Positions 22,249-32,708 are shown, counted from the stretch's first letter. The stretch: DNA of 64,000 bases from Promicromonospora iranensis (GCF_028994805.1 NZ_JAJQQP010000004.1:248001-312000); one strand, 5' to 3'. The notes: generated by a model from the sequence alone, not told the origin. Numbers and translations are program-made.

Positions 22249-23430
22249 TCAGTACCGGATCGCGTCGATCACCTTGACGCGCACCGCGTAGATCGCTGGG
22301 ATCAGGCCGGCCAGAGCCCCGATGCCGACGGCGCAGGCCATGCCGACCAGCGCGGCGTCGAACGGGAAGCCCGGCAGGTCGTCGATCGGACGGCCGAAGA
22401 TGCGGTCGATGGGGATGTTCTTGATGACCGCCACGGCGATCACCACACCGACCACGCCGGCCACGGTCGTCGCGACCACCGACTCCATGAGGACGCCGAA
22501 GAAGACTCGGCCGCTCGTGGCCCCGAAGGACCGGCGGATGCCGATCTCGCGGATGCGGTAGCGCACGGTGACCAGCGCGATGTTGAGCAGGCCGAGCCCA
22601 CCCAGCAGCAGCGCGAACCCGCCGACGCCGAGCACGAGGTACTGCAGCACCCGGTCGATCACGAAGGCCTCGGCCGGCGGCTTCTGGACGTCGAAGGGCA
22701 CGCCGACCGCGGCCAGGTCCCGCGGCAGCACCTCGGCGAACTGGTCCGCGAGCTCCGGTGGCACCCAGAACTGGTACCCCTCGGCGCTGACGCTGTCGGG
22801 GAACCACCGCACGGCCTGGTCGAACAGCATGATCGCGCGCGGCCCCTCGCCGTTCCACATCACCGGCACCTCGCCGATCACGGTGGCGGCGACCGGCGTC
22901 TCGCCGTCGATCACCACCGACGGGTGCGTCGACGCGGCGGCGCCCTCGGTGAACGCGTCCAGGAAGGCCTGGTTGACGACCAGCACGGGGGCCAGCCGCT
23001 CGCCGTCGGACTCGGTGAACCACCGTCCGTCCTCCACGCCCTGGCGGGTGATGGCCCCGTGGTCGGCGTCGACCGCCGACCATTCGACGTACTCGCCGAC
23101 GTCCCGGCCACGAATGTTCAGGCCGAGGTACGCGCGCACGGAGTGGTAGGAGATCTGGTGCCGGTCGGCGACGCTGTCGACGACCGCGTCCACCTCGAGC
23201 GCCGACATCGTCGTGCTGCTGCCCGCGGACCAGGCCTCGAGGGTCGTGTCCCGGCCGGACATGCGCTCGGTCTCCTCCTGCATGGCCTGACCGAACATGG
23301 TCACGGCTGCCGTGATGCCCGTGATCGCGGTGACCGCGCACGCGACGCCGACGAGCGCGAGCAGCACCCGCACCCGGTGGATCCGGAGCTCGTCCCATGC
23401 CTCGATGATCGCCCCGACGACGCCGGTCAT
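22249..23430 (-). CDS. ABC transporter permease, MacB/FtsX family
   Basis: A 393-residue membrane protein with one N-terminal helix (VRVLLALVGVACAVTAITGITAAVTMFG), a large outside domain of about 210 residues and three C-terminal helices, which is the FtsX/MacB permease layout; RYRIREIGIRRSFGATSGRVFFGVL is the family's cytoplasmic coupling region. It is the last gene of a three-gene operon: its start overlaps the ATPase stop by 4 bases. With the adaptor and ATPase it forms a tripartite-like exporter acting on periplasmic or envelope substrates; no substrate is evident. Confidence 0.9.
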   Translation of the reverse strand: MTGVVGAIIEAWDELRIHRVRVLLALVGVACAVTAITGITAAVTMFGQAMQEETERMSGRDTTLEAWSAGSSTTMSALEVDAVVDSVADRHQISYHSVRAYLGLNIRGRDVGEYVEWSAVDADHGAITRQGVEDGRWFTESDGERLAPVLVVNQAFLDAFTEGAAASTHPSVVIDGETPVAATVIGEVPVMWNGEGPRAIMLFDQAVRWFPDSVSAEGYQFWVPPELADQFAEVLPRDLAAVGVPFDVQKPPAEAFVIDRVLQYLVLGVGGFALLLGGLGLLNIALVTVRYRIREIGIRRSFGATSGRVFFGVLMESVVATTVAGVVGVVIAVAVIKNIPIDRIFGRPIDDLPGFPFDAALVGMACAVGIGALAGLIPAIYAVRVKVIDAIRY

Positions 23431-24200
23431 GCGGTCAGCCCGGCGGTCTCGACGACGGCGGCGCTCCGGGCGATCGTCGCGTTCTCGGCCACGGCGACGG
23501 GTGCGTCGAGATGGATCGGGACCAGGACGCCGTCGGTCAGGCGGAACTGGCGGTCGGCGCGCGCGGCGATCGCCAGGTCGTGCGTGATGGTGACGAGGGC
23601 GGACCCGGTCTCGTTCGCCGCATCGTCCAGGAGGGTCATGATGGCTTGGCCGGTCTCGACGTCGAGGGCCCCGGTGGGCTCGTCGGCGAGGATGACGCGC
23701 GGTCCGCGTACGAGCGCACGGGCGATGGCCACCCGCTGCTGCTCGCCGCCGGAGAGCTTCTCCGGGCGGGTGTCGAGCCGTTCGCCGAGGCCCACCCGCT
23801 CCAGCGACTGCGTCGCGAGCCTCGTCCGGTTCCAGAACTGCTTGCCGCGCGCGTACAGCAGGGGCGCTGCGACGTTCTCCAGGGCCGTACGGCCCTGCAG
23901 CAGGTTGAACTGCTGGAACACGAAGCCGAAGTCGTCGCCCCGGCGGCGGGCCAGGGCCCGGCTGCGCAGGCGGCCGACCGGCTCACCCTCCAGGAGGTAC
24001 TCGCCGGAGGTGGGCGAGTCGAGCAGGCCGAGGATGTTCAGCAGCGTGGACTTGCCGGTGCCGGAGCGCCCGACGATGGCCACGTGCTCGCCCGGGCCGA
24101 CCGTCAGGTCCACTCCGCGGAGGATCTCGAGGGTGCTGCCGTTCGGCAGCTCGACGTGTCGCGTGACGGCCCGCAGGTCGACGAGGGGGACGACGGTCAT
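23427..24200 (-). CDS. ABC transporter ATP-binding protein (MacB/LolD-type)
   Basis: A 257-residue ATPase. Walker A is GRSGTGKST, the signature LSGGEQQRVAIARAL, Walker B VILADEPTGALD and the H-loop ITHDLAIAARAD; the Q-loop is VFQQFNLL. ATG 24200 overlaps the stop of the adaptor gene by 4 bases, and the ATPase stop overlaps the permease start likewise, so all three are translationally coupled. The C-terminal 35 residues after the H-loop form a short tail. The open frame upstream of 24200 is a shadow of the adaptor gene. Confidence 0.93.
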   Translation of the reverse strand: MTVVPLVDLRAVTRHVELPNGSTLEILRGVDLTVGPGEHVAIVGRSGTGKSTLLNILGLLDSPTSGEYLLEGEPVGRLRSRALARRRGDDFGFVFQQFNLLQGRTALENVAAPLLYARGKQFWNRTRLATQSLERVGLGERLDTRPEKLSGGEQQRVAIARALVRGPRVILADEPTGALDVETGQAIMTLLDDAANETGSALVTITHDLAIAARADRQFRLTDGVLVPIHLDAPVAVAENATIARSAAVVETAGLTA

Positions 24201-25273
24201 CCGAAGCACTCCTTCTCGAACGCCTGCATCGTGGCCATGTCGCCTTCCATCGACGCCTGGTCGTACGCGGTCGTGTCTTCGCAGTCGACGCCGCCCTCGG
24301 TACCGTCGACGAGGGGGGTGAACTCGAGGATCTGCTCGCCGGCCCGCAGTCCCTCGGTGATCTCGACCTGCAGACCGTCGGTCAGGCCCAGTGCGACGTC
24401 GCGCTCCTCGGGCTCCGCCCCCTCCTTGGCGACGGTCCAGACCTTGCCGGTCTGGGAGGTGCCGAGGACCGCGCTGATGGGGACCACCACGACGCCCTTC
24501 GCGTTGCCGTTGGTGATCTCGATCTCGCCACCGAGGCCAGGGAACGCCTTGATCTTGCGCGGGATGGCGCAGCGGACGGCGCCGGTGGCGTCCGTGGGCG
24601 CCTCCGCCATCGACTCCTCGCCCGTGACGCCGGCGCCGCCGGGCGCCTCGCCGATGGTGAGCCCGGTGCAGGTGAACGGTGCCGGCCCGCCCTTGAGCGT
24701 CACCTTGGCCTTGCCCGTGGCGCCGACGAGCCGGTACTGCTGGTCGGCCGTCAGCGTGCCGGAGACGGACAGGGTGCCGGGGGAGACGGTGCCGATGGTC
24801 TCGCCCACGGTGACCGCCTGGTCCTTGAGCACCGTGATGTCGACGGTGCCGGACGCCGGCGCGAGGGCCGAGGTCCAGGTGACCTCGGGCTCCTGCTCGG
24901 TGACCGTCTCCTCGCCGGTCTCCTCGTCGACCTCGACGACGGGCTCGACGATCTTCTCGCTCTTGATCCACAGGACGCGGGTGTCCTTGCCGACCTTCGC
25001 CCCGTCGACCTCGATCTCGGCGATGACGCCGTCGGCGGTGGCCTTGATCTCGACGGGCGGGTCGGACACCACGGACGCCGGGACCGTTACCGCGTTGGTC
25101 ACGGAACCCTTCGCGACGGGGATCACCGACTCGGTGATCTCACCCGTGGGCTGGAGCGCGTCCGGCGGGTCGAGCTCGGCGCCCCTGAGCGCCAGCGCGA
25201 CGAGCGCTGCGGCGATCACCGCCCAGATGATGATCCGAGCGGTGGGGAAGACGTACTGGCGGACGGCACCCAT
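24197..25273 (-). CDS. Membrane-anchored periplasmic-adaptor-like protein (MacA/HlyD-like)
   Basis: A 358-residue protein with a single N-terminal membrane helix (IIIWAVIAAALVALALRG) and an exterior region rich in beta structure. The segment EIKATADGVIAEIEVDGAKVGKDTRV looks like a lipoyl/biotinyl half-motif, and VPISAVLGTSQTGKVWTV with the DVALGLTDGLQVEITEGLRAGE block is typical of adaptor proteins of tripartite pumps. In a Gram-positive it probably gathers substrate for the MacB-like pump. Strong GAGGAG site before ATG 25273. A pair of C-terminal Cys (VDCEDT, EKECFG) may form a disulfide. Confidence 0.82.
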   Translation of the reverse strand: MGAVRQYVFPTARIIIWAVIAAALVALALRGAELDPPDALQPTGEITESVIPVAKGSVTNAVTVPASVVSDPPVEIKATADGVIAEIEVDGAKVGKDTRVLWIKSEKIVEPVVEVDEETGEETVTEQEPEVTWTSALAPASGTVDITVLKDQAVTVGETIGTVSPGTLSVSGTLTADQQYRLVGATGKAKVTLKGGPAPFTCTGLTIGEAPGGAGVTGEESMAEAPTDATGAVRCAIPRKIKAFPGLGGEIEITNGNAKGVVVVPISAVLGTSQTGKVWTVAKEGAEPEERDVALGLTDGLQVEITEGLRAGEQILEFTPLVDGTEGGVDCEDTTAYDQASMEGDMATMQAFEKECFG

Positions 25274-25485
25274 GGGGCTCCTCGCGGCGGTGCGTGACGG
25301 ACATCGATCTGCGAACTGGCAGCCCGGCGGACATTAGCGCAGGTCCGCAGCGGGACGGGATGAAAGTACGGGGTGAATCCAAGTCTTTGCGCGCAGGTGA
25401 TGGCTCCTGGGCGCGCTGCTGCGCGGCACACACTACTCTGTTATCCGCGGTAGCGGGCGGACATGCGTCGGCGAGCCACCTCGCC

Positions 25486-25518
25486 GGCCGAGCCTGCCGG
25501 GTCTCGACAGGCTCGGCC
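25486..25518. repeat. Short hairpin of the GGTCTCGAC REP-like family
   Basis: Arms GGCCGAGCCTG (25486-25496) and CAGGCTCGGCC (25508-25518) enclose an 11-nt loop. It lies 11 bp beyond the galK stop on the minus strand, where it can serve as the galK terminator; 25274-25485 otherwise holds the promoter region of the MacA-like operon, reading away. It shares CGAGCCTGCCG and GTCTCGACAGGCTCG with the hairpin at 50121-50157. Confidence 0.7.
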
Positions 25519-25529
25519 AGCGGGGGTGG

Positions 25530-26762
<1,233 letters not shown>

Positions 26763-26783
26763 AGGAAACATTGTCCCTCGCCG

Positions 26784-28862
26784 TCAGGGAGAAGTGGTCC
26801 GCAGCACCCGGACCGCGCCCGCCGGGACGTCCGCGTCGCCCGCGAGGGCGTCGCCCGTGAGCAGGTCGGTGGCGGGGGCGGACAGGGGCAGCTTCGCGTC
26901 ACCGTCCGTGTGGTTGATGGCCACCGTGTACGTGGCGCCCTCCCCGGTGCGGCGCACCACCTCCAGTCCCTCCACCGTGCCCGACGGTGTCAGGCCGGCG
27001 CTCGCGTACACGTCGGCCATGACGGTGGCCAGCGCGTCGACGTCCAGGTTCGTCGACACGTACCAGCCGGTCCCCGCACCGTGCCGGTGGCGCGTGATCG
27101 CCGGCCCGCCCGGCTTGGGGCCGTCGGCGTAGGAGCCCACGGGCTCGGCGCCGTCGAGCACGAGGTCGTCGGCCCAGACCGTGCCGGTGAGCTGCGTGAC
27201 GTCGGTGCTCGCGGCACCGGCCCCCGCCGCCCCCGCCCGGTAGGTGACGGTCAGCGCGTCGCCGTCGCGCAGCGGCAGGAACTCCTCGACCCACACGCCG
27301 AGCGCGGCGCGGAGCGGAGCCATGAAACCGCCCGGGTGCACCGCGTCGTGCTCGTCGACGATGCCGCTGAAGTAGCTGACCAGCAGCGTCCCGCCGGCCT
27401 CGACATAGGCGGTGAGGTTCGCGGCGGCCTCGGCCGTGAGCAGGTACGACGCCGGTGCGACGACCAGCTTGTAGCCCGACAGGTCCTGGCTCGGCCGGAC
27501 GAGGTCCACGGTGTGGCCGTCCCGCCAGAGGCGGTCGTAGTAGGTGTCGACACGCTCGCGGTGGCGGGCGCCCTGGCTCGGCCGGAACTCGAGGTCCTGC
27601 GCCCAGAACGACTCGTAGTCCCACAGCAGGGCCACGTCCGCGTGCACACGGGAGCCCTGGAGCTCCGTCAGGCGGCCCAGGTCGGCCCCCAGCGTGGTCA
27701 CCTCCTGCCACAGGCGCGAACCGGTGCCCGCGTGCGGCAGCATCGCCGAGTGGAACTTCTCCGCGCCGGAGCGCGAGGCGCGCCACTGGAAGAACATGAT
27801 CGCGTCCGCGCCACGGCCCAGGTGCGCGAACGAGTTACGGGCCATCTCCCCGGGGCGCTTGGCGACGTTGCGGGGCTGCCAGTTCACCGCCGACGTCGAG
27901 TGCTCGAGCAGCAGCCACGGCTTGCCGCCCGCCACCGACCGGGTCAGGTCGGCGGCCAGCGCGAGCCCCACGTAGCCGCGCGGGTCGGCGGCCTGCAGGT
28001 AGTGGTCGTTCGAGACGAGGTCGACCTCCTTGGCCCAGGCGAACAGGTCGGTGGCCGGGCAGCTGGCCGCCATGAAGTTGGTGGTGACCGGTGCGTCGGA
28101 GTACTCGCGGACGGCGTCGCGCTCGGCGACGAAGCAGGCGCGCAGGGCGGCGTCGGAGAACCGCGCGAAGTCGAGCTGCTGGGCCGGGTTGACCGCCTCC
28201 GGCGCCACGGCCGGGACCTGGATGTGCTCCCAGTCCTCGTAGTGCTGGCCCCAGAAGGCGGTGCCCCAGGCGGCGTTCAGGCTGTCGAGCGAGTCGTACC
28301 GCTCGCGCAGCCACTCGCGGAACGCCCGCTGAGCGTGGACCGAGTAGTCGAGCGCGACCGGCGCGCCGTACTCGTTGTGCACGTGCCAGCCCACCACGGC
28401 CGGGTGCCTGCCGTACCGCCGGGCGAGCTCGGTCGTGATGCGCAGTGCGGCCGACCGGTACGCCGGAGCGGTCGGCGCCATGAGCCCGCGCCCGCCGGGT
28501 CCCATCGGCGTGCCGTTCCGGTCGACCACCCGGGCGTCCGGGTGGGCCGCGTACAGCCAGGCGGGCGGGGCCGCCGTCGGCGTCGCGAGGAGGATCCGGA
28601 CCCCGCCCTCGTGGAGCAGCCCGATCACACGGTCCAGCCAGGCGAAGTCGAACTCGCCCTCGCGCGGCTCCAGCAGTGCCCAGCTGAAGATGCCGAGGCT
28701 GACGAGGTTCACGCCCGCCTCGTTCATCAGCCGGACGTCCTCCGCCCAGATCTCCTCGGGCCACTGCTCGGGGTTGTAGTCGCCGCCGTAGCCGATCTGC
28801 TCGACGCCGGTCAGCCACCCGTCGTACTGCGGTCCGGGAACGAAGCGGGAGGTCTCAGGCAT
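26784..28862 (-). CDS. Beta-galactosidase, GH42
   Basis: A 692-residue intracellular beta-galactosidase: no signal peptide, TIM-barrel domain (about 1-390), trimerisation and C-terminal beta domains. Acid/base E164 lies in WHVHNEYG and the nucleophile E320 in LLLEHSTSAVNW. YGGDYNPEQWPEEIWAEDVRLM is the usual GH42 opening. The frame continues upstream, but ATG 28862 with an AAAGGA site begins at the family start. It probably hydrolyses the galacto-oligosaccharides made by the GH53 enzyme encoded just upstream. CTGTG-CCGA-CACAG at 28888-28901, between the two genes, is a small palindrome that might be an operator. Confidence 0.93.
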   Translation of the reverse strand: MPETSRFVPGPQYDGWLTGVEQIGYGGDYNPEQWPEEIWAEDVRLMNEAGVNLVSLGIFSWALLEPREGEFDFAWLDRVIGLLHEGGVRILLATPTAAPPAWLYAAHPDARVVDRNGTPMGPGGRGLMAPTAPAYRSAALRITTELARRYGRHPAVVGWHVHNEYGAPVALDYSVHAQRAFREWLRERYDSLDSLNAAWGTAFWGQHYEDWEHIQVPAVAPEAVNPAQQLDFARFSDAALRACFVAERDAVREYSDAPVTTNFMAASCPATDLFAWAKEVDLVSNDHYLQAADPRGYVGLALAADLTRSVAGGKPWLLLEHSTSAVNWQPRNVAKRPGEMARNSFAHLGRGADAIMFFQWRASRSGAEKFHSAMLPHAGTGSRLWQEVTTLGADLGRLTELQGSRVHADVALLWDYESFWAQDLEFRPSQGARHRERVDTYYDRLWRDGHTVDLVRPSQDLSGYKLVVAPASYLLTAEAAANLTAYVEAGGTLLVSYFSGIVDEHDAVHPGGFMAPLRAALGVWVEEFLPLRDGDALTVTYRAGAAGAGAASTDVTQLTGTVWADDLVLDGAEPVGSYADGPKPGGPAITRHRHGAGTGWYVSTNLDVDALATVMADVYASAGLTPSGTVEGLEVVRRTGEGATYTVAINHTDGDAKLPLSAPATDLLTGDALAGDADVPAGAVRVLRTTSP

Positions 28863-28906
28863 GGAAGGTCCTTTCACGAAAATGTATCTGTGCCGACACA
28901 GCTGGG

Positions 28907-30850
28907 TCAGCGGGGCGGGACTACGTGGACCGTCGCCGTGACGGGGCCGTGCTGGGTGGTCCCGTCGACGGTGAACGTACCGGGTTCGGCGGTCGCGCCG
29001 TCGGGCACGTCCTGCCAGGTGACACGGGTGCCGTCGACGTCCCCGTCCGCGGGGGACAGGACATCGACCGTCCGGGGGAGCCGGACACGGCCGTCCACCG
29101 CGGTGACGACCCGCACGGAGTCCTCCAGGACGGCGCGCACGTCGCTGTCGCGGTAGACATCGAGTGATGCGTTGGCCTCCGGGAAGGTGCCCGCGCTGGT
29201 CTCCACCCAGGTGAACATGGAGTCCCAGCTCGCGGGCTCCCACGTGAGCACCCCCTGCACCCGGTTGCCGGGCACGTCGTTGGCGATCTGGAAGACCCGC
29301 TGGATCGCGTCGGCCTGGCCCTGCACGGTCACCGGGAACGGCGAGTTGGGGAGCGGTGTCGGGTCGCCGGGCGGCGAGCTCGCCGCCGGATAGGAGGTCT
29401 CGGCGATGTCGAGCGCGTACTCGGGGAACGCGTCGGCGATGGTGTGCAGGTTGTGCTCCAGCGCCTCGGGGCTGCCGTGCCACTCCGGGTAGTAGGACAG
29501 GGCGAGCACGTCGGGAGCGGCGTCGGCCGCTTCGAGCCGCGTGAGCAGCTGCGTCCAGAACTCCATCGTCTTGGAGAGGCGTCCCTTGTCGACGATCGCG
29601 TGGATCTCGACCTCCGACTCCGGGGACGCCTCGCGCACGGCGCGGATGCCGGACGCCATCAGGGTGCCGAACCGGTCCCACTGCTCGGTGTAGAGCTGCT
29701 GCTCGGCGGGGTCCTCGCTCTGCCAGTACTTCCAGAGCAGGCCGCCGCCCGGCTGCGACTGGTAGACGTCGGCCTCGTCGGTGAAGTAGGGCGGCGCGGT
29801 GGTGCCGATGATCTCGGCCTCGCTGCCGTACAGGAAGCCGTTGATCACCTCGTTGCCCACCGCCACCTTGGCGGGGGTGGCGCCCTGCTCCACCAGCTCG
29901 GTCAGGTAGTCCGCGGTGGAGTCGTGGACCTCTTGGTTCAGCTCGTCGAAGGGCAGCTCCGCCCAGGCACGCGGCTTGGGCTGCTTGCTCGGGTCGGCCC
30001 AGCTGTCCGCGTAGTGGAAGTCGATGCCGAGGCTCATGTCGCGGTCGACGATCTCGCGGGCCACGGTGAGCGAACGCTCCGGTCCCTGGTAGGCCGGTTC
30101 GGTCTCGACGCCGGTGGCCTCGCTGCGCGGGTCGTTCCAGATGCGCAGGCGCAGGTGCTCCATCCCGCGGTCCCTGACGACGTCGAGCAGGTGCGGGCCC
30201 GGGTCTGGCGCGCCCGCCAGGGCCGCCTCGGCGTCCAGGTAGTACGGCTGGTCACGCTCCTGATCGGCGTAGGACAGGTCGGCGCCGAGCTTCAGGTCGT
30301 CACGCAGGTAGTTGTAGGCATGCAGCTCGGCGACGCCGTTCGTGCCCGGACGTGCGGCAGGGAAGCGGACGCGCAGGTATTGGATGCCCTCCCGGTCGAC
30401 CAGCGCGGTGGTGCCGGCCGCGCCGCTGCGGCCGTCCCTGTGGTCGGCGAGGGACGCCCAGCGCCTGCCGTCGGCGGAGGCCTCGACGACGTAGCGTGCG
30501 GGCGTCGCGTCCGCGAGCACCACCTCGACCTTGCGCAGTCCGTCGTACGCGCCGCCGAGGTCGACGGTGAGGGCCTGGTCCGGCTTGCCGTGGCGGCTGC
30601 CCGACGTCGGCGCGGCCGGCCGCCAGGCGGTGCCCTCGTCACCGTCGAGCGCCAGGCCGGCGTCGGCATCGTTGCTGGTGGCACGGGCTGTGACCCAGTC
30701 CTTGCCGGCCAGGTCGGTCTCGACGGGCTCGATCACCGCCTCGCCGTAGCCCGCCGCTGACGGTCCGAGCGCGAGTCCGGCCGTCGTCAGCGCGACGACC
30801 AGTGCGGTGCCGCCCGCAAGGGCGCGCCTGCGATGCGTGCTGTGCGTCAT
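28907..30850 (-). CDS. Secreted arabinogalactan endo-beta-1,4-galactanase, GH53
   Basis: A 647-residue secreted enzyme. Order: signal peptide (RRRALAGGTALVVALTTAGLALG, ending near residue 35); a discoidin/F5-8-type carbohydrate-binding domain (about 45-185, WVTARATSNDADAGLALDGD); GH53 barrel (about 195-560) with acid/base E334 in VGNEVINGF and nucleophile E484 in DIAETSYPA; a C-terminal Ig-like (Big_4) domain. It cuts beta-1,4-galactan side chains of pectin outside the cell. ATG 30850 has a good GGAAG site; ATG codons upstream lack the signal peptide. It is first of a GH53-GH42-galK gene row. Confidence 0.94.
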   Translation of the reverse strand: MTHSTHRRRALAGGTALVVALTTAGLALGPSAAGYGEAVIEPVETDLAGKDWVTARATSNDADAGLALDGDEGTAWRPAAPTSGSRHGKPDQALTVDLGGAYDGLRKVEVVLADATPARYVVEASADGRRWASLADHRDGRSGAAGTTALVDREGIQYLRVRFPAARPGTNGVAELHAYNYLRDDLKLGADLSYADQERDQPYYLDAEAALAGAPDPGPHLLDVVRDRGMEHLRLRIWNDPRSEATGVETEPAYQGPERSLTVAREIVDRDMSLGIDFHYADSWADPSKQPKPRAWAELPFDELNQEVHDSTADYLTELVEQGATPAKVAVGNEVINGFLYGSEAEIIGTTAPPYFTDEADVYQSQPGGGLLWKYWQSEDPAEQQLYTEQWDRFGTLMASGIRAVREASPESEVEIHAIVDKGRLSKTMEFWTQLLTRLEAADAAPDVLALSYYPEWHGSPEALEHNLHTIADAFPEYALDIAETSYPAASSPPGDPTPLPNSPFPVTVQGQADAIQRVFQIANDVPGNRVQGVLTWEPASWDSMFTWVETSAGTFPEANASLDVYRDSDVRAVLEDSVRVVTAVDGRVRLPRTVDVLSPADGDVDGTRVTWQDVPDGATAEPGTFTVDGTTQHGPVTATVHVVPPR

Positions 30851-31638
30851 GAGGACTTCCTTGTCCATGTCGGGAGCGTTCGTCCGGGTGCCGGGACAAC
30901 GCCATGTCCTCTCCGCCGGGCGGGGAATGTGCTTCCCGGCATCGAGGCAGGACATTGTGCCCGCTGGATTGTATCGATTTACTGGCTGTTCTGGACAGGG
31001 CGGCGGGACCGGCTGTCGTCCTCGGCGGGAGACGTCGGAGCGGCCGGGAGATCGGTCCGGTGGTGCGGTGGGCTGGGCTGGGGCGGCTGGGGCGGCTGGG
31101 GTGCTGGGGTGCTGGGGTGCTGTGCGGCTGTGAGATCGGTCGGTTGGTGCGGTGCGCCCCGCGAGATCGGTCCTTTGGTGCGGCGCGGCCGCGAGATCGG
31201 TCCGTTGCTTTGAGATCGGTCGGTTGAACGACCGATCTCAAAGCAACCGACCGATCTCAGTAGTGCCGCTCGTGCAAGGGACCGATCTCGCCAGTGCGCC
31301 TGGTGCAGGGGACCGATCTCGGCAGTACCGCTGGTGCAAGGGACCGATCTCAGTGGGGGCTGCCGATACAGGGGACCGATCTCGGTGGTGCCGCTGATGC
31401 GGGGGACCGATCTCGGCGGAGCCATCGCAACCGACCGGTCCCGCCAGCGCCGCTGAGCCACCCATCCGCTCTCGAGCACGTGGCCCAGCGACCGCAGGGT
31501 GAGGGCAACGGTGCAGACGGGCCCGCCCGGCCACCCAGCCCGGCCACCCCGCCCGCCCAGCCCCGCTACGCCACCCGGAGATTCGCCGCCAGCAGATTCT
31601 CATGGCCCTCGCCGCGTCCATGCGGTTCGGTGGGGACC
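30851..31638. other. 788 bp divergent intergenic region with repeat array
   Basis: This gap separates the galactanase (minus) from the epimerase-like gene (plus). An AT-rich patch at about 30966-30985 (GTATCGATTTAC, ATCGAT core) is the likely promoter/operator zone of the galactanase. 31048-31414 holds the 12-copy GAGATCGGTC/GACCGATCTC array. 31070-31130 is a low-complexity GGGGCTG-type stretch. 31440-31638 shows nothing I can name. Open frames across the array encode repeated RDRS- and GTDL-like peptides and look spurious. Confidence 0.6.
31048..31414. repeat. Mirror-symmetric array of 12 GAGATCGGTC / GACCGATCTC units with ~31 bp period
   Basis: GAGATCGGTC occurs at 31048, 31132, 31163, 31193 and 31212; the complement GACCGATCTC at 31230, 31249, 31280, 31311, 31342, 31374 and 31405. 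Spacing is 30-32 bp on both sides and 19 bp next to the centre. The centre is a perfect 19-nt-arm hairpin (31204-31222 / 31229-31247, loop GTTGAA). Units on the right share GTGCAAGGGACCGATCTC with variable tails. Any left unit can pair with any right unit. Confidence 0.85.
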
Positions 31639-32628
31639 ATGCGAATCCTGGTACTCGGTGGAACGGTCTTCCTGTCCCGCGCGGTCGCGGCGGCGGTGGT
31701 GTCCCGCGGGCACGACGTCACGTGCGCGGCGCGCGGTGTGAGCGGCACGGTGCCCGACGGCGCCACGCTCGTCCCCTGGGACCGCGCCGACGTGGTGCCG
31801 GCGGAGCTCGTCGGCGCCACGTTCGACGCCGTCGTCGACGTCTCGCGCATCCCGTCCCACGTGCGCCGCGCGGTCGAGGCGTTCCCGGACGCCCACTGGA
31901 CGTTCGTGTCCACCATCAACGTCTACGCGGACACGGCCACGCCGGGCGGCACACCCGCGACGCTGCCCCTGCTGGACCCGGTGGAGACCGACGAGGACCC
32001 GGACTCCGGCCCGGAGACGTACGGCGCCATGAAGGTGGCCTGCGAGAACCTGGTCCGCTCCGGTGCCGCGGCGGCTCTCGTGATCCGGCCGGGGCTGATC
32101 GTCGGCCCGGGCGACCCGAGCGGGCGGTTCGCCTACTGGCCGTCCCGGTTCGCGCAGGCAGCACGGGACGGCCTGCCGGTGCTGGTCCCGGAGCCGACGG
32201 ACACCCCGGTCCAGCTCGTCGACGTCCGCGACCTCGCGGAGTGGGTCGTGACGGCTGCGGAGGCGGGGACCACGGGAGACTTCGACGCCGTCTGCCCGCC
32301 CCTGCCCCGGTCGGAGCTGCTCGCCCAGGTGGCCGACGGCGCCGGGGCGAACCCGGAGCTCGTCCCGCTGGCCCCCGAGGTGCTCGCCGAGCACGAGGTG
32401 GTCCCGTGGTCAGGGCCCCGGTCGATCCCCTTCTGGGCCGCCGACCTGGTCGATGCCGGCTTCATGGCGCACGACGTCACGTCGTCGCTGGAAGCGGGCC
32501 TGACGATCCGGCCGCTCGCCGAGACCACCCGGGACACGCTCGCGTGGCTCGACGCGACGCCCGACGCGAAGATCACGGGCCTGACCCGAACCGAGGAGCA
32601 GCAGGTCCTGGCAGCCGCCCGAGCCTGA
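31639..32628 (+). CDS. NAD-dependent epimerase/dehydratase-like (extended SDR) protein
   Basis: A 329-residue Rossmann-fold protein. The nucleotide loop MRILVLGGTVFLSRAVAAAV is at the start (GGTxFLxR variant typical of actinobacterial reductases), FVSTINVYAD and YGAMKVACENLV carry the catalytic Ser and Tyr-x-x-x-Lys. ATG 31639 begins the fold; the frame upstream runs through the repeat array and is not protein-like. It may be an isoflavone-reductase or sugar-epimerase relative; substrate unknown. Alone on its strand, ended by a long bidirectional hairpin. Confidence 0.85.
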   Translation: MRILVLGGTVFLSRAVAAAVVSRGHDVTCAARGVSGTVPDGATLVPWDRADVVPAELVGATFDAVVDVSRIPSHVRRAVEAFPDAHWTFVSTINVYADTATPGGTPATLPLLDPVETDEDPDSGPETYGAMKVACENLVRSGAAAALVIRPGLIVGPGDPSGRFAYWPSRFAQAARDGLPVLVPEPTDTPVQLVDVRDLAEWVVTAAEAGTTGDFDAVCPPLPRSELLAQVADGAGANPELVPLAPEVLAEHEVVPWSGPRSIPFWAADLVDAGFMAHDVTSSLEAGLTIRPLAETTRDTLAWLDATPDAKITGLTRTEEQQVLAAARA

Positions 32629-32631
32629 GCG

Positions 32632-32703
32632 CCTTGGTGGTGAGCGCGACCGTTGCGCCTCGACCGGGCAGGTGGTCGCAACGGTCGCGCTCACCACCCA
32701 AGG
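32632..32703. terminator. Long bidirectional hairpin between epimerase-like gene and betA
   Basis: Arms 32632-32657 and 32677-32703 pair over 26 bp with a single bulged base (22 contiguous pairs, 32636-32657 with 32677-32698) around a 19-nt loop. It lies 3 bp after the epimerase stop and 5 bp before the end of the convergent betA gene, fitting a shared terminator. There is no T-run, and the stem GGTGGTGAGCGCGACCGTTG is longer than needed for termination. Confidence 0.75.
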
Positions 32704-32708
32704 GGGCG

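Noticed and set aside
31152-31397. Short open frames inside the repeat array with repeated RDRS/GTDL peptides
   Set aside because: The peptide repeats only reflect the DNA repeat; no ribosome site, and several frames and strands are equally open.
31048-31414. CRISPR-like array
   Set aside because: The repeats are only about 10-18 nt, inverted about a centre, with spacers partly similar to each other, and no cas genes are in the window.
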